From contig NZ_CP031125.1 of the NCBI RefSeq assembly GCF_007833635.1, forward strand, positions 1,300,102 to 1,364,101: 64,000 nucleotides of DNA, written 5' to 3'. The notes beneath the pieces are model-generated. The model searched no databases and had not been told where the DNA came from. It saw nothing but the letters and a program-made list of their open reading frames with translations. The translations under genes were made by a program, and so were the position numbers. Shown here piece after piece: positions 1 to 10,073 of this stretch. Source of the DNA: Candidatus Pelagibacter sp. FZCC0015 (GTDB taxonomy: Bacteria > Pseudomonadota > Alphaproteobacteria > Pelagibacterales > Pelagibacteraceae). Positions within the stretch are counted from its first letter, which is position 1. The number at the start of each line of letters is the position of its first letter.

Positions 1-233
1 CTTAATGGTATATGAGTAAGCTTTCTTCTTGCCATCTCATTTGCTTTTTTTATAGCATCAGGAACTTGTTTAGCTTTTGCGTGAGCTATACCAATTTTAC
101 CTGCTTGATTTCCAACAACTACAAGCGCTGAAAATCCAAATCTTCTTCCACCTTTGACAACTTTAGTAATTCGATTTATGTGAACTAATTTTTCTAATAT
201 ATCGTCTGTTTTTTTATCTTTAAAATTTTCCAT
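1..233 (-). CDS. rpsE: 30S ribosomal protein S5, N-terminal part (cut by window edge)
   Basis: Translation from the ATG at 233 gives a 77-residue fragment containing [20 protein letters not shown], the double-stranded-RNA-binding-like N-terminal domain of S5, followed by [21 protein letters not shown]5 belongs to the 30S body and contributes to decoding accuracy. The reading frame runs off the left end of the window with no stop, so the C-terminal half is missing here and not truncated biologically. It follows rplR with a 2-nt gap, the usual L18-S5 order of the spc part of the ribosomal operon. The identification is secure; only the 3' end is unknown. Confidence 0.95.
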   Translation of the reverse strand, partial: MENFKDKKTDDILEKLVHINRITKVVKGGRRFGFSALVVVGNQAGKIGIAHAKAKQVPDAIKKANEMARRKLTHIPL

Positions 234-235
234 AA

Positions 236-592
236 TTAAAATTCCATTCCGTTTTCTCTTAAAGTTTCTGCAAAAACTTTAATTCTACCGTGATATTTGT
301 AAGAACCTCTATCAAAGTAAATTTTAGTAATATTTTTCTCTTGAGCTTTTTTAGCTAATTTTTGAGCAACCAATTTAGATAGCTCAGTTTTATTAACTTT
401 GTCTGCTGATCTAAGGCCTTTTTCTATAGATGAAGCTGATAACAAGGTTACTTTTTTTGTATCATCAATTATTTGAGCTGAAATATTTTTTGATGATCTA
501 GAGATACTTAATCTAAATCTATCTTTTGGAGCTACTTTTTTAACTTTATTGCTAACTCTAAATCTTTTTCTTATGCTAGTGTTTAATTTCAT
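236..592 (-). CDS. rplR: 50S ribosomal protein L18
   Basis: The 118-residue product has the normal L18 length and the typical basic N-terminus ([12 protein letters not shown]) followed by [18 protein letters not shown] and the C-terminal [20 protein letters not shown] signature. L18 binds 5S rRNA together with L5 and anchors it in the central protuberance. The start ATG shares one base with the stop of rplF (TAATG at 592), which suggests translational coupling, and rpsE follows after 2 nt. The order L6-L18-S5 is the standard spc order. Nothing is unusual apart from the compact junctions. Confidence 0.97.
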   Translation of the reverse strand: MKLNTSIRKRFRVSNKVKKVAPKDRFRLSISRSSKNISAQIIDDTKKVTLLSASSIEKGLRSADKVNKTELSKLVAQKLAKKAQEKNITKIYFDRGSYKYHGRIKVFAETLRENGMEF

Positions 593-1131
593 TACTTTTT
601 CTTACCCTCTTTTTTAAGAACATACTGTCCTTTTTCTCGAACACCTTTTCCTTTATATGGCTCGATTTTTCTTAATGTTTTGATTTTAGAAGCAACTTCA
701 CCAACTAGCTGCTTGTCAGAGCCTGTAATTTTTAATGTTGTTTGTTTTTCTACGGCAATTTTAATGCCCTCTGGTATGTCAAAATTGATATCATGACTAT
801 AACCCAATTGTAAGTTTAACTGATTTCCTTTTAACGCTGCTCTATAACCAACACCAACTAATTCTAAGGTTTTTTCATAACCTGTGCTTGATCCAATAAC
901 AGCATTATTGATTAAACTTCTATTCATTCCCCAAAGTCTTTTTGAGTTTTGATCTACTTTTTTTGGTTTAATAGAAATTTCTTTACCCTCAATTATGTCT
1001 AAATTAAACATATCTAGATCAACATTGATTGATTTTTTCCCTAGAGGTCCTTCTATATTTATAATATTACCAGCTAAAGCAACTTTTACTTTTTCAGGGA
1101 TTGATATGTTAATTTTTCCTATTTTAGACAT
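592..1131 (-). CDS. rplF: 50S ribosomal protein L6
   Basis: The product is 179 residues, standard for L6. It starts [19 protein letters not shown], shows the duplicated alpha/beta fold pattern of the family, and ends with the [20 protein letters not shown] signature used for 23S rRNA contact near the sarcin-ricin loop. L6 is a late-assembly 50S protein near the factor-binding site. The gene shares single bases with both neighbours (rpsH upstream at 1131, rplR downstream at 592), so it has no independent leader. Confidence 0.97.
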   Translation of the reverse strand: MSKIGKINISIPEKVKVALAGNIINIEGPLGKKSINVDLDMFNLDIIEGKEISIKPKKVDQNSKRLWGMNRSLINNAVIGSSTGYEKTLELVGVGYRAALKGNQLNLQLGYSHDINFDIPEGIKIAVEKQTTLKITGSDKQLVGEVASKIKTLRKIEPYKGKGVREKGQYVLKKEGKKK

Positions 1132-1526
1132 TAAAATACCTTACAAATTATTTCGCCACCAACTTTTTGTTTTCTTGCATCTATGTCTGTCATTACTCCT
1201 TTTGGAGTTGAAACAATAGCAATTCCTAGACCATTATTTATTTTAGGCAAGCTATCAGCAGATGAAAAAATTCTTCTTCCAGGTTTTGACACTCTTTCAA
1301 AAGCACTTATTACTGGATTACCTGAATGGTACTTAAGTTCTAATGATAGCATTGGTTTCTTTTCTTCAGAACTTACTTTAAAATCTTTAATAAAACCTTC
1401 GTTTTTAAGTATATCTGCAATTTTTGTTTTAAAATTAGAAGAAGGTAATTCTACTTTTTTATGATTTCTAGCTTGAGCGTTCTTCACTCTTGCAATCATA
1501 TCTCCTATTGGGTCACTTAAACTCAT
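1131..1526 (-). CDS. rpsH: 30S ribosomal protein S8
   Basis: The 131-residue product begins MSLSDPIGDMIARVKNAQ and ends with the S8 signature GIAIVSTPKGVMTDIDARKQ followed by GGEIICKVF. S8 binds helix 21 of 16S rRNA and is a primary assembly protein of the 30S body. In Escherichia coli S8 also represses the spc operon by binding rplE mRNA; whether that feedback exists here cannot be judged by eye. It lies 11 nt after rpsN and overlaps the rplF start by one base. Confidence 0.97.
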   Translation of the reverse strand: MSLSDPIGDMIARVKNAQARNHKKVELPSSNFKTKIADILKNEGFIKDFKVSSEEKKPMLSLELKYHSGNPVISAFERVSKPGRRIFSSADSLPKINNGLGIAIVSTPKGVMTDIDARKQKVGGEIICKVF

Positions 1527-1537
1527 AATTTTCCTTT

Positions 1538-1843
1538 CTACCAGCTAGATTTAACTAAGCCAGGTATCTTTCCTTGTAATCCTAATTGTCTTAATGCAAT
1601 TCTTGAAATCTTTAATTTTCTGTAAACACCATGAGGTCTTCCAGTAATCTCACATCTATTCATAACTCTTATTTTTGCAGAGTTTCTTGGCAATTTAGAT
1701 AATTTTTGCTGCGCTTTAAATCTTTCTTCTAATGGAATCTTTTTATCCATTACAATCTTCTTTAATGCTTGTCTTTTTTTATAAAGCCTATCTGAAAGCT
1801 TAATTCTTTTTTTATTCTTATTAACAGCGCTTAACTTTGCCAT
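1538..1843 (-). CDS. rpsN: 30S ribosomal protein S14, zinc-independent form
   Basis: The product is 101 residues, the long S14 type. It contains RNSAKIRVMNRCEITGRPHG and ends LRQLGLQGKIPGLVKSSW, which is diagnostic. Only one cysteine is present, so the CxxC pairs of the zinc-binding short form are absent; this is the usual C-minus form of alphaproteobacteria and needs no zinc. S14 sits in the 30S head. It follows rplE with a 2-nt gap in the conserved L5-S14-S8 order. Confidence 0.97.
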   Translation of the reverse strand: MAKLSAVNKNKKRIKLSDRLYKKRQALKKIVMDKKIPLEERFKAQQKLSKLPRNSAKIRVMNRCEITGRPHGVYRKLKISRIALRQLGLQGKIPGLVKSSW

Positions 1844-1845
1844 AT

Positions 1846-2400
1846 TTAATTATCTCCTTTTTTAATAAATGGAAAATTCATTTTTTCTAGTAACGCAAAA
1901 CTATGCTCTTTATTTATTGCTTTAATAACTATTACTATATCTAAACCTCTAACTTTGTCTGCTCTATCAAAGCTTACTTCTGGGAAAATTATATGTTCTT
2001 TAATTCCAAATGTATAATTACCAAATTTGTCAAAGCCTTTTGATGACAAACCTCTAAAATCTTTGATTCTTGGTAATGCAATATTCACTAATCTGTCTAA
2101 GAATTCATACATTCTATTTTTTCTTAAAGTTACTTTTAAACCAGCGTTTGATCCTTTTCTTGTTTTAAAGTTCGCAACTGATTTTTTAAATTTTGTTGTT
2201 ACTGGTTTTTGACCAGTAATTTTAGCCATATCTTCTTCACATGATTTTAAAATCTTAGAGTCTGAAGCATCTAAACCAAGACCCATATTTAATATAACTT
2301 TCTCAATTCTTGGAGCCATATAAATATTCTTAAAACCAAACTGATCTTTTAATGCGGGCTGAATTTCTTTATTGAATATTTCTTTTAATCTTGGTGTCAT
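1846..2400 (-). CDS. rplE: 50S ribosomal protein L5
   Basis: The 184-residue product contains MAPRIEKVILNMGLG near residues 28-42, KPVTTKFKKSVANFKTRKG in the middle and FPEVSFDRADKVRGLDIVIV near the C-terminus, all typical of L5. L5 binds 5S rRNA and forms the B1b bridge to S13. The length is close to the family norm of about 180. The ATG shares one base with the rplX stop at 2400. Gene order L24-L5-S14 is canonical. Confidence 0.97.
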   Translation of the reverse strand: MTPRLKEIFNKEIQPALKDQFGFKNIYMAPRIEKVILNMGLGLDASDSKILKSCEEDMAKITGQKPVTTKFKKSVANFKTRKGSNAGLKVTLRKNRMYEFLDRLVNIALPRIKDFRGLSSKGFDKFGNYTFGIKEHIIFPEVSFDRADKVRGLDIVIVIKAINKEHSFALLEKMNFPFIKKGDN

Positions 2401-2645
2401 TATTTTTTAGCCTCTTTTTTCTTTGCTGCTTTTTCATCAATTAGTTTTAAGTTAGAAATATGAATAAAGCTCTCCTTTGGAAAAATACCACCTTTTTTCT
2501 CTTTTGTTGTTTTTACGTGTTTTTTAACCATGTTAATTTCTTTAACTTTAGCTCTGTTATTGGCTCTATCTATTTCAATAACTTCACCTTCTTTTTTTTT
2601 ATCTTTTCCAGTTAAAATTCTTACTTTCAAACCTTTTTTAATCAT
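2400..2645 (-). CDS. rplX: 50S ribosomal protein L24
   Basis: This is an 81-residue protein, shorter than the approximately 104 residues usual for L24. The N-terminal KOW motif is clear ([20 protein letters not shown], residues 6-25) and is followed by [20 protein letters not shown], the L24 core; the C-terminus is a short basic KKKEAKK tail. L24 starts 50S assembly at the 5' end of 23S rRNA. It shares single bases with rplN and rplE. The shortness fits the compact style of this genome and gives no sign of truncation. Confidence 0.95.
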   Translation of the reverse strand: MIKKGLKVRILTGKDKKKEGEVIEIDRANNRAKVKEINMVKKHVKTTKEKKGGIFPKESFIHISNLKLIDEKAAKKKEAKK

Positions 2646-3013
2646 TATAAAACCTCCGGTGCCAATGAAATAATTTTCATTTGACCTCTACTTCTTAATT
2701 CTCTTGTAACTGGACCAAAAATCCTTGTTCCAACTGGTTCTCCTTTGTCATCAACTAACACAGCAGCATTATTATCAAATCTTACTTTAGAACCGTCATT
2801 TCTATGAATTCCCTTTTTAACCCTTACAACTACAGCCTTATGTACAGATCCTTTTTTAACTTTTCCTTTAGGCATCGCTTCTTTAACTGCAATTACAATT
2901 GTATCACCAATACTAGCGTATCTTCTTTTTGATCCACCTAGAACTTTAATGCACTCAATTCTTTTTGCACCAGTATTATCAGCTACTTGTAATTCTGTTT
3001 GAACACCAATCAT
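2645..3013 (-). CDS. rplN: 50S ribosomal protein L14
   Basis: The product is 122 residues, exactly the family length, beginning [20 protein letters not shown] and ending [21 protein letters not shown]14 is a beta-barrel 50S protein that contacts 16S rRNA at bridge B8 and binds near L19. The gene is joined by one-base TAATG overlaps to rpsQ upstream and rplX downstream. High conservation makes the identification secure. Confidence 0.98.
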   Translation of the reverse strand: MIGVQTELQVADNTGAKRIECIKVLGGSKRRYASIGDTIVIAVKEAMPKGKVKKGSVHKAVVVRVKKGIHRNDGSKVRFDNNAAVLVDDKGEPVGTRIFGPVTRELRSRGQMKIISLAPEVL

Positions 3014-3249
3014 TACTTTGTACTCTCCATAACTTGAAATTTTTTATTTTTTGAAAAAGGTTTGCTCTCAATAATTGAAACTTTGTCACCAGTTTTGAAC
3101 TTATTATTTTCATCGTGAGCATTATAATTTTTTCTAACTCTGATTACTTTTTTAAGAACTGGGTGAGAATATTTACGTTCTACCATAACAGTAACTGTTT
3201 TATTTGGTTTATCGCTTATGACTACTCCTGTAAGTATTTTTTTAGGCAT
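3013..3249 (-). CDS. rpsQ: 30S ribosomal protein S17
   Basis: The 78-residue product starts [20 protein letters not shown] and continues [20 protein letters not shown], the OB-fold core of S17. S17 is a primary 16S rRNA binder in the 30S body. The start lies inside the end of rpmC (8-nt overlap), and the stop shares one base with the rplN start. Length and order (L29-S17-L14) match the family. Confidence 0.97.
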   Translation of the reverse strand: MPKKILTGVVISDKPNKTVTVMVERKYSHPVLKKVIRVRKNYNAHDENNKFKTGDKVSIIESKPFSKNKKFQVMESTK

Positions 3250-3433
3250 TTGCTTTTCCTTTTAAAATTGTTTTTAATCTTGCTATTGTTTTTCTAGTCT
3301 CCCCAATTTTAGCTGGGTTTGTTACTTGTGAATTCATTTTTTGAAATCTGAAATTAAAAAGATCTTTTTTAAGTTTATCAATATTCTTCACAATTTCGTC
3401 CTTTGATAATTTTTTAATTTCTTGTTTTTTCAT
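3242..3433 (-). CDS. rpmC: 50S ribosomal protein L29
   Basis: This 63-residue protein has the two-helix hairpin pattern of L29: [20 protein letters not shown] followed by [20 protein letters not shown] and [14 protein letters not shown]29 lies near the polypeptide exit tunnel next to L23, where trigger factor and SRP dock. It overlaps rpsQ by 8 nt and shares one base with the rplP stop. Length is typical. Confidence 0.96.
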   Translation of the reverse strand: MKKQEIKKLSKDEIVKNIDKLKKDLFNFRFQKMNSQVTNPAKIGETRKTIARLKTILKGKANA

Positions 3434-3843
3434 TATGCAAATCTCTTAATAGTTTTGGTCTTAATTGGTAATTTAGCTGATGCTTTATATAAAGCTTCTT
3501 TAGCAATTTGTTCAGAAACACCATCAACTTCAAACAATATTCTTCCTGGTTTTACTCTGCATGCAAAATATTCTGGTGATCCTTTACCTTTACCCATTCT
3601 GACCTCAATCGGTTTTTTAGAAACTGGTATATTTGGAAATATTCTTGTCCAAACTCTTCCTTGTCTTTTCATGTGTCTTGTTAATGCAACCCTTGCAGCC
3701 TCTATTTGTTTTCCAGTAACTCTTTCAGGTTGCAAAGCCTTTAATGCGTAAGCACCATAATTAATAGTACTTGCTCTAGTAGCAGTACCGTGAATTCTGC
3801 CTTTATGCGCTTTTCTCCACTTTGTTCTTACTGGTTGAAGCAT
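3433..3843 (-). CDS. rplP: 50S ribosomal protein L16
   Basis: The product is 136 residues (family about 136-140). It shows [20 protein letters not shown] at the start, [20 protein letters not shown] and then [20 protein letters not shown], all strong L16 signatures. L16 lies at the A-site tRNA entry and peptidyl transferase region. The arginine targeted by the hydroxylase YcfD in E. coli corresponds to the RMGKGKG segment, but no claim is made about modification. It is 2 nt downstream of rpsC. Confidence 0.97.
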   Translation of the reverse strand: MLQPVRTKWRKAHKGRIHGTATRASTINYGAYALKALQPERVTGKQIEAARVALTRHMKRQGRVWTRIFPNIPVSKKPIEVRMGKGKGSPEYFACRVKPGRILFEVDGVSEQIAKEALYKASAKLPIKTKTIKRFA

Positions 3844-3845
3844 TA

Positions 3846-4523
3846 TTATTTACCTTCCTTTGGCGTTACCTTGTTAGTCTCTTGGCTAAATTCTCTTGCA
3901 AAAACTTCACCTTTATAAATCCAAACTTTAATACCAATAATTCCATAAGTTGTAAGAGCCTCTGCCTCTGCATAATCTATATCAGCTCTTAAAGTATGTG
4001 ATGGAATGCTACCATCTCTTAACCACTCAGTTCTAGCTATTTCATTTCCGCCAAGTCTTCCACTCACAGAAACTTTAATTCCTTTTGCTCCAAGTCTAAT
4101 ACATGATTGCATTGCTCTTTTCATAGCTCTTCTATAAGAAATTCTTTTAACAAGCTGCTGAGCTATGTTTTCAGCTACTAAATAAGCATTAGTTTCAGGT
4201 TTTTTAACTTCTTTAATATTTAAATTAACTTCATTTGTAGTGAATTTTGAAAGATTATTTTTAATTTTGTCTATATCACTTCCTTTTTTCCCAATAACAA
4301 ATCCAGGTCTAGAAGTATATATTGTAACATAGCATTTATTAGATGTTCTTTCGATCATTACCTTGGATACACCAGAGTTGATTACATTTTTCTTGATGTA
4401 TTCCCTAATTTTAAAATCTTCGATTAGGTAATTTCCAAAATCTTTTTTCTTAGCATACCATACAGAATCCCATCCTCTGTTGACACCTAATCTAAAACCT
4501 ACAGGATTAACTTTTTGCCCCAT
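3846..4523 (-). CDS. rpsC: 30S ribosomal protein S3
   Basis: The 225-residue product begins [20 protein letters not shown] and carries a type II KH domain with the GKKG loop at residues 78-81. The C-terminal domain includes [20 protein letters not shown] and [21 protein letters not shown]3 forms part of the mRNA entry tunnel and its helicase activity. The start lies 17 nt inside the 3' end of rplV, so translation is probably coupled. Length and order are normal. Confidence 0.97.
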   Translation of the reverse strand: MGQKVNPVGFRLGVNRGWDSVWYAKKKDFGNYLIEDFKIREYIKKNVINSGVSKVMIERTSNKCYVTIYTSRPGFVIGKKGSDIDKIKNNLSKFTTNEVNLNIKEVKKPETNAYLVAENIAQQLVKRISYRRAMKRAMQSCIRLGAKGIKVSVSGRLGGNEIARTEWLRDGSIPSHTLRADIDYAEAEALTTYGIIGIKVWIYKGEVFAREFSQETNKVTPKEGK

Positions 4524-4905
4524 GCTTCTCCATTTGTTTTGCTTCTGATAAAATTATTGTAACAGTTGACCAAGGTTTTAATATTGGTGCCGCTCTTCCT
4601 TTAGCTCTAGGTCTAAATCTTTTCATAACTATTTTTTTTCCACAATATGCCTCTTTAACTATTAATTTATCAATATCGTATTGAAAATTATTTTCAGCAT
4701 TGGCTACTGCTGAACTGATAGTTTTTCTAACATCTCTAGTAACTCTTTTTTCTGAAAACTGTAAATCTCTAATTGCAACATCAACTTTTTTACCAACAAT
4801 GCTTTTTAGTATTGGATTTAACTTTCTAACACTTGATCTAATACCGTTATTGACAGACTTCACTGTTTTTTGGCTCGATTTATCAATTTTCTTTTTCTTA
4901 CCCAT
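4507..4905 (-). CDS. rplV: 50S ribosomal protein L22
   Basis: The product is 132 residues, a little longer than the usual 110. The extra length is a lysine/serine-rich N-terminus ([20 protein letters not shown]) ahead of the L22 core, [20 protein letters not shown]. The C-terminal [20 protein letters not shown] is the beta-hairpin that lines the exit tunnel; changes there affect macrolide interaction in other bacteria. The gene overlaps rpsC by 17 nt and follows rpsS by 2 nt. Confidence 0.96.
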   Translation of the reverse strand: MGKKKKIDKSSQKTVKSVNNGIRSSVRKLNPILKSIVGKKVDVAIRDLQFSEKRVTRDVRKTISSAVANAENNFQYDIDKLIVKEAYCGKKIVMKRFRPRAKGRAAPILKPWSTVTIILSEAKQMEKHGAKS

Positions 4906-4907
4906 AA

Positions 4908-5204
4908 TTATTTCTTCTCTGCTGTTGCTGGTTTAGCTTTTTTATCAGCTGGTGTATGACCAAAGAACGTTCTTGTTGGTGCAAACTCACCTAATTTATG
5001 TCCAACCATATCTTCTGAAACAGTTATTGGTATAAATTTTTTTCCATTATAAATTTGGAAACTTACCCCTACAAAATCAGGTAAAATTGTAGATTTTCTT
5101 GACCAAGTTTTAATAGGAATTTTCTTTGGATCGTCTTTATATTTGTCAACCTTCTTCATCAAACTTTCTTCTACAAACGGACCTTTCCAAACTGCTCTAG
5201 CCAT
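4908..5204 (-). CDS. rpsS: 30S ribosomal protein S19
   Basis: The 98-residue product has [20 protein letters not shown] at the start and the diagnostic [21 protein letters not shown]19 binds in the 30S head with S13 and contacts the A-site tRNA region. The C-terminal tail is short and lysine/alanine-rich. The ATG shares one base with the rplB stop (5204), and rplV starts 2 nt after the stop. Confidence 0.97.
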   Translation of the reverse strand: MARAVWKGPFVEESLMKKVDKYKDDPKKIPIKTWSRKSTILPDFVGVSFQIYNGKKFIPITVSEDMVGHKLGEFAPTRTFFGHTPADKKAKPATAEKK

Positions 5205-6043
5205 TACTTAGTATCCTTCCTCTTATTTCTTCTCTTGACTATAAATTTATCTGTTCTCTTGTTATCTCGAGTTTTTAAACCTTTAGCAGATTGTCCTGTA
5301 GGTGAAACTGGATGTCTTCCTCCAGCAGATTTTCCTTCACCACCTCCATGTGGGTGATCAACTGGGTTTTTAACAACACCTCTAGTATGAGGTCTTCTAC
5401 CCAACCATCTTGATCTACCTGCTTTTCCAATTTTAATATTTTTTTGATCTGGATTACTTAAAATTCCAATTGTGGCTAAAGCTCTTGAATCTATTTTTCT
5501 CACTTCACCTGATGCTAATTTTATTAAACTATAGTTTCCATCTAGACCACTAATAGTAACTGATGAACCAGCTGCTCGAGCGATTTTTCCACCACCACCT
5601 GGTTGTATTTCAACATTATGTATATTGATACCTACTGGTATATCTTGTAATGGCATGCAATTACCTACTTTAATTTCTTTTTTAGAACCGCTTTCAACTT
5701 TGTCTCCAACTTTAATTTTTTGTGGTGCTAAGAAATATGAGTGAGTACCATCCTCAAATTTTACTAGCATAATGTAACATGATCTATTTGGATCGTACTC
5801 TATTCTTTCAACTGTGGCTTCCATGTCGAATTTTTTTCGATAAAAGTCCACATGTCTGTACATTTTTTTATGTCCACCAGCTCTATTAATAGAGGTAATA
5901 TGACCATTATTATTTCTACCTTTCATTGCATTTTTAGGTGAAACTAAGGCCTTGAATGGTTTACCTTTCCACAAACCAGTTCTATCAACTAAAATGGTGC
6001 CTCTTGTAGATTTTGTATATGGTTTAAAAGTTTTTAATGCCAT
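5204..6043 (-). CDS. rplB: 50S ribosomal protein L2
   Basis: The product is 279 residues (family about 275). The N-terminal RNA-binding OB domain includes [20 protein letters not shown]; the C-terminal SH3-like domain carries the universal [20 protein letters not shown] signature, which includes the conserved histidine placed near the peptidyl transferase centre. L2 is needed for subunit association and peptide transfer. It lies 3 nt after rplW and shares one base with rpsS. Confidence 0.98.
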   Translation of the reverse strand: MALKTFKPYTKSTRGTILVDRTGLWKGKPFKALVSPKNAMKGRNNNGHITSINRAGGHKKMYRHVDFYRKKFDMEATVERIEYDPNRSCYIMLVKFEDGTHSYFLAPQKIKVGDKVESGSKKEIKVGNCMPLQDIPVGINIHNVEIQPGGGGKIARAAGSSVTISGLDGNYSLIKLASGEVRKIDSRALATIGILSNPDQKNIKIGKAGRSRWLGRRPHTRGVVKNPVDHPHGGGEGKSAGGRHPVSPTGQSAKGLKTRDNKRTDKFIVKRRNKRKDTK

Positions 6044-6046
6044 TTA

Positions 6047-6340
6047 TTAAATTCCTGTTGTTAGATCAATACTCTGACCTTTTTTTAAAGTAATTATTGC
6101 TTTTTTATATCCAGATACTTTTACTTTTTTGCCTCTGGTAACTTTTGTTCTGTTTTGTTTATTTATAATATTTATTTTAGTCACATTAACTTTGAATATT
6201 TTTTCAATATTCTTTTTTAAATTTTTCTTATTTGCACCATCTGGAACTTTAAATACAATTTTATTCAGTTCAGACAAGTTAGTTGATTTCTCCGTAACCA
6301 CAGGTGATAGAATTTTGTCGTATAAATGTATTTTTTCCAT
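6047..6340 (-). CDS. rplW: 50S ribosomal protein L23
   Basis: This 97-residue protein has the L23 pattern: YDKILSPVVTEKSTNLSELN, then KVNVTKINIINKQNRTKVTR and a basic C-terminal strand. L23 surrounds the exit tunnel and is the main docking site for trigger factor and SRP. It sits between rplD and rplB with 1- and 3-nt gaps, in canonical S10-operon order. Confidence 0.96.
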   Translation of the reverse strand: MEKIHLYDKILSPVVTEKSTNLSELNKIVFKVPDGANKKNLKKNIEKIFKVNVTKINIINKQNRTKVTRGKKVKVSGYKKAIITLKKGQSIDLTTGI

Positions 6341-6341
6341 T

Positions 6342-6965
6342 TTATGAATATCTCTTTTCTAATTCTTTCACTGAACTTTCTGTGAAAACAACTTTTTTAA
6401 ATTTAATAATATCGTAAGCACTAAAATGATTTACATCAGTAACTTTAACATTTGGAATATTTCTCAGTGATTTTTCAATTTTTTCTTTAGAATTTTTATC
6501 CAAAATTATTAGTGAATTTGTAATTTCAAGTTTATTAATAATTGAGTTCATTTCTTTTGTTTTTTTAATTTCAGAACTAAAATCATTTAAGATTAATAAA
6601 TTTTTATTATTATTTTTTTCAGTAATTAATGAAGCTACGCTTTGTTTTTTCTCAGTTTTGTTTAGTTTTCTTTTTTTATACGCCAATTCACCTTTTGGTC
6701 CATGAGCGATACCACCACCAACAAATATAGGAGCTTTTCTACTAGCATGTCTTGCACCACCAGTTCCTTTTTGAGCATATATTTTTGATGTTGGTCCTTT
6801 TACTTCGTTTTGTTGTTTGGTTTTAGCATGTCTTCCTTTGTAATTAGCATTAGTTTTGTAAAGAACTGCACTTACTAACTTATGGTTAATTTTTGCAGAA
6901 AAAATATTATCCAAAACTTCAATGCTATCTTTTTTTCCGTCTATGCTAATTTTATCTAATTTCAT
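6342..6965 (-). CDS. rplD: 50S ribosomal protein L4
   Basis: The product is 207 residues, standard for L4. Residues around 50-95 form the extended tunnel loop (GPTSKIYAQKGTGGARHASR and PIFVGGGIAHGPKG). The C-terminal globular half, rich in K and N, is less conserved, as usual. L4 lines the exit tunnel constriction with L22; in E. coli it also represses its own operon by attenuation, which was not recognised here. One base is shared with rplC at 6965. Confidence 0.97.
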   Translation of the reverse strand: MKLDKISIDGKKDSIEVLDNIFSAKINHKLVSAVLYKTNANYKGRHAKTKQQNEVKGPTSKIYAQKGTGGARHASRKAPIFVGGGIAHGPKGELAYKKRKLNKTEKKQSVASLITEKNNNKNLLILNDFSSEIKKTKEMNSIINKLEITNSLIILDKNSKEKIEKSLRNIPNVKVTDVNHFSAYDIIKFKKVVFTESSVKELEKRYS

Positions 6966-7675
6966 TATTTTTTCTTCTTATCCGGTGTTTTTTTAGCCTC
7001 TTCAGCAGCTGCTTGTTTTTCACTAATTGTCATTTTATTTATATTTTTTACAGATTTTCTGACCATTACCTCTGAATTTTTTGAACCTGGAATAGATCCT
7101 TTTAAATAAAGCAGTTCATTTTCCAAATCAGCTTTTATAATTTCTATGTTTTGCATTGTTCTTAACTTATCACCCATGTGACCTGCCATTTTTTTTCCTT
7201 TAAAAACTTTTCCTGGATCTTGACTGTGTCCTGTTGATCCGTGTGCTCTATGAGATATTGAAACACCATGACTGGCTCTCAAACCACCAAAATTATGTCT
7301 TTTCATAGCTCCGGCAAAACCTTTACCAATTGTTTTTGATCTTGTGTCTACAAATTTAATATCTTTAAATATTTCCAAACCAAACTCGTTTCCCTCTTTA
7401 TAGGCAGATGTATCCTGCACTCTAAACTCTTTTAATTTTTTCTTAGCCTCAGTATTTTTTTTAGCAAAAACACCTTTCATAGCTTTTGTTAATTTTGAAT
7501 TTTTAACTTTTCCATATCCAAGCTGAACTGCTTTGTATCCTCTTTTTTCTTCCTCTATTACCTGAATTACTCTAGCTTTTTCGACCTTAAGTACAGTTAC
7601 AGGAACTAATTGACCGGTTCTATAGAACTCTCTAGTCATACCAATTTTCTTTCCTAATAAAGCTATTTCACTCAT
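6965..7675 (-). CDS. rplC: 50S ribosomal protein L3
   Basis: The 236-residue product begins LLGKKIGMTREFYRTGQLVP and has the long internal extension HNFGGLRASHGVSISHRAHG, followed by the SQDPGKVFKGKKMAGHMG loop that reaches the peptidyl transferase centre. The glutamine in SQDPGK corresponds to the residue methylated by PrmB in other bacteria. It is slightly longer than E. coli L3 (209) because of a lysine/alanine-rich C-terminal tail. It begins 2 nt after the rpsJ stop. Confidence 0.97.
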   Translation of the reverse strand: MSEIALLGKKIGMTREFYRTGQLVPVTVLKVEKARVIQVIEEEKRGYKAVQLGYGKVKNSKLTKAMKGVFAKKNTEAKKKLKEFRVQDTSAYKEGNEFGLEIFKDIKFVDTRSKTIGKGFAGAMKRHNFGGLRASHGVSISHRAHGSTGHSQDPGKVFKGKKMAGHMGDKLRTMQNIEIIKADLENELLYLKGSIPGSKNSEVMVRKSVKNINKMTISEKQAAAEEAKKTPDKKKK

Positions 7676-7677
7676 AA

Positions 7678-7986
7678 TTAAATTTTTATCTCCACATCAA
7701 CACCTGATGCTAAATCAAGTTTCATTAACGCTTCAACAGTTTGTGGTGTTGGTTCAATAATATCAATTAATCTTTTATGTGTTCTTGACTCAAATTGTTC
7801 TCTACTTTTCTTGTCAATGTGAGGTGATCTTAAAACTGTATATCTTTCAATTCTTGTAGGTAGTGGAATTGGTCCCTTAATTGTTGCTCCAGTTCTTTTT
7901 ACTGTATTCACAATTTCTTCAGTCGAAGCATCTAAAACTTTGTTGTCGTATGCTCTTAATTTAATTCTAATATTCTGTTTTTCCAT
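7678..7986 (-). CDS. rpsJ: 30S ribosomal protein S10 / NusE
   Basis: The product is 102 residues with the S10 signatures [20 protein letters not shown] and [21 protein letters not shown]10 is a 30S head protein and, as NusE, joins NusG/NusB in antitermination complexes. In most bacteria rpsJ is preceded by its own S10 promoter or by tuf; here it starts 2 nt after the fusA stop, so it can only be expressed as part of the str transcript unless a promoter lies inside fusA. Confidence 0.98.
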   Translation of the reverse strand: MEKQNIRIKLRAYDNKVLDASTEEIVNTVKRTGATIKGPIPLPTRIERYTVLRSPHIDKKSREQFESRTHKRLIDIIEPTPQTVEALMKLDLASGVDVEIKI

Positions 7987-7988
7987 GA

Positions 7989-10067
7989 TTAACCTGCGAT
8001 CTTCTTAGTTACTTCGTCTTGGACATTTTGTGGGACTTTTGAATAATGATCAAAAAACATTGAATATTGTGCTCTACCTTGAGACATTGATCTTAAATTA
8101 TTTATATAACCAAACATGTTAGCTAAAGGTACCATTGCTGTAATTACAGTTGCATTTCCTCTTTGCTCTTGAGTACTGATTTGACCTCGTCTACTGTTTA
8201 AATCACCTATAACATCGCCCATGTAATCTTCAGGTGTTACTACTTCAACTCTCATTACAGGTTCTAATAGTTTTAAACCACCTTTTGTACAAGCCTCTTT
8301 AAAGCAAGCTCTACTTGCTAATTCAAACGCTAAAACACTTGAGTCAACATCGTGATGTAAACCATCTAATATCGTTACTTTATAATCAATCATTGGAAAA
8401 CCGGCTAAAATTCCAGTATCTGAAACTGTTTCTATGCCTTTTTCAACACCAGGAATAAATTCTTTTGGAATTGCACCACCTTTAATTTTACTCTCAACAT
8501 TTCGACCTTTGCCTGGTTCTTGAGGCTCTACTAAAAGTTTAACTTTTGCAAATTGACCAGCACCACCACTTTGTTTTTTGTGGGTGTACTCAACCTCTGA
8601 AGCAGCTTCTATGGTTTCTCTATAAGCAACTTGTGGAGCTCCAACATTTGCCTCTACTTTAAATTCTCTTTTCATTCTATCAACAATAATATCCAAGTGT
8701 AATTCACCCATACCTTTAATAATTGTCTGTCCCGACTCTTCGTCTGATGTTACTCTAAAAGAAGGATCTTCCTTGGCTAACCTACCTAATGCTTCACCCA
8801 TTTTTTCTTGGTCTGCTTTAGTTTTTGGTTCTACTGCAATTTCAATTACCGGATCAGGGAATTCCATTGGTTCAAGTAGAACTGAATTTTCTTTGTCACA
8901 TAGAGTGTGTCCTGTAATAGTATTTTTTAATCCTGCTAAAGCTACTATGTCGCCTGCATTAGCTTCTTTAATATCTTCACGAGAATTTGCATGCATCAAA
9001 AGCATTCTTCCAACTCTTTCTTCTTTCTCTTTAGAAGAATTGAAGACCGCAGTACCAGTTTTGATTGTACCTGAATAAATTCTAATAAAAGTTAATGAGC
9101 CAACAAATGGGTCATTAGCTACTTTAAAAGCTAAAGCAGAAAATGGAACACTGTCTTCAAATTTCATTTCCATTTCATCCTCACTACCTAATTTAGTTCC
9201 TTTAATAGAACCAATATCTACTGGACTTGGTAAATAATTTACAACAGCATCAAGTAAAGGCTGAACACCTTTGTTTTTGAATGCTGAACCAGTTAAAACT
9301 GGAACAAAACTAAAATTAAGCGTTCCTTTTCTAATACATTTAGCTAAATCTTCTTCTTTAATTTCATCACCATTTAGATAAGCCTCCATTAACTTTTCAT
9401 CTTGTTCAACGGCTGTTTCTACCAATTCTGTTCTATATTTTTCTGAGATTTCTTTTAAATCTTCTGGAATTTCTTTGTATTCCCATTCAGCTCCTAGTGC
9501 TTCATTTTTCCAGACCTGAGCTTTCATTTTAACAAGATCAACTACTCCAGATAGAGAAGCTTCAACACCTATAGGAACTTGAACAACTAAAGGTTTGGCA
9601 CCTAATCTATCTCTAATCATATCTACACATCTAAAAAAATCAGCACCTGTTCTATCTAATTTATTAACAAAACAAATTCTTGGCACTTTATACTTATCGG
9701 CTTGCCTCCATACAGTTTCAGATTGAGGCTCTACACCTGCAACACCATCAAAAACAGCAACAGCACCGTCTAAAACTTTTAAAGATCTTTCTACTTCAAT
9801 AGTAAAATCAACGTGACCAGGAGTGTCTATAATATTAATCCTATGATCATTCCAAAAACAAGTGGTAGCAGCAGATGTAATTGTAATACCTCTTTCTTGT
9901 TCTTGCTCCATCCAATCCATTGTTGCGGCACCATCATGTACCTCACCAATTTTGTGGCTCTTACCTGTATAGTAAAGAACTCTTTCGGTAGTAGTTGTTT
10001 TACCAGCATCTATATGGGCCATGATCCCAATGTTTCTATATTTATCTAATGAATGAGTTCTAGCCAT
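7989..10067 (-). CDS. fusA: Elongation factor G
   Basis: The 692-residue GTPase translocates tRNA and mRNA after peptide transfer. G-domain motifs are intact: AHIDAGKT at residues 17-24, DTPGHVDF at 81-88 and NKLD at 135-138. Domains II-V follow, with the domain IV segment [20 protein letters not shown] and the C-terminal [20 protein letters not shown]. Length is standard for bacterial EF-G. It follows rpsG by 6 nt and is followed directly by rpsJ; the tuf gene normally placed after fusA is absent here and found at 22235. Confidence 0.98.
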   Translation of the reverse strand: MARTHSLDKYRNIGIMAHIDAGKTTTTERVLYYTGKSHKIGEVHDGAATMDWMEQEQERGITITSAATTCFWNDHRINIIDTPGHVDFTIEVERSLKVLDGAVAVFDGVAGVEPQSETVWRQADKYKVPRICFVNKLDRTGADFFRCVDMIRDRLGAKPLVVQVPIGVEASLSGVVDLVKMKAQVWKNEALGAEWEYKEIPEDLKEISEKYRTELVETAVEQDEKLMEAYLNGDEIKEEDLAKCIRKGTLNFSFVPVLTGSAFKNKGVQPLLDAVVNYLPSPVDIGSIKGTKLGSEDEMEMKFEDSVPFSALAFKVANDPFVGSLTFIRIYSGTIKTGTAVFNSSKEKEERVGRMLLMHANSREDIKEANAGDIVALAGLKNTITGHTLCDKENSVLLEPMEFPDPVIEIAVEPKTKADQEKMGEALGRLAKEDPSFRVTSDEESGQTIIKGMGELHLDIIVDRMKREFKVEANVGAPQVAYRETIEAASEVEYTHKKQSGGAGQFAKVKLLVEPQEPGKGRNVESKIKGGAIPKEFIPGVEKGIETVSDTGILAGFPMIDYKVTILDGLHHDVDSSVLAFELASRACFKEACTKGGLKLLEPVMRVEVVTPEDYMGDVIGDLNSRRGQISTQEQRGNATVITAMVPLANMFGYINNLRSMSQGRAQYSMFFDHYSKVPQNVQDEVTKKIAG

Positions 10068-10073
10068 ATCTTA

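Noticed and set aside
8773..9078. Reading frames opposite fusA and other conserved genes (also inside tuf, rpoB, glmS, nrdA).
   Set aside because: They are antisense shadows of well-identified genes and show no recognisable motifs of their own.
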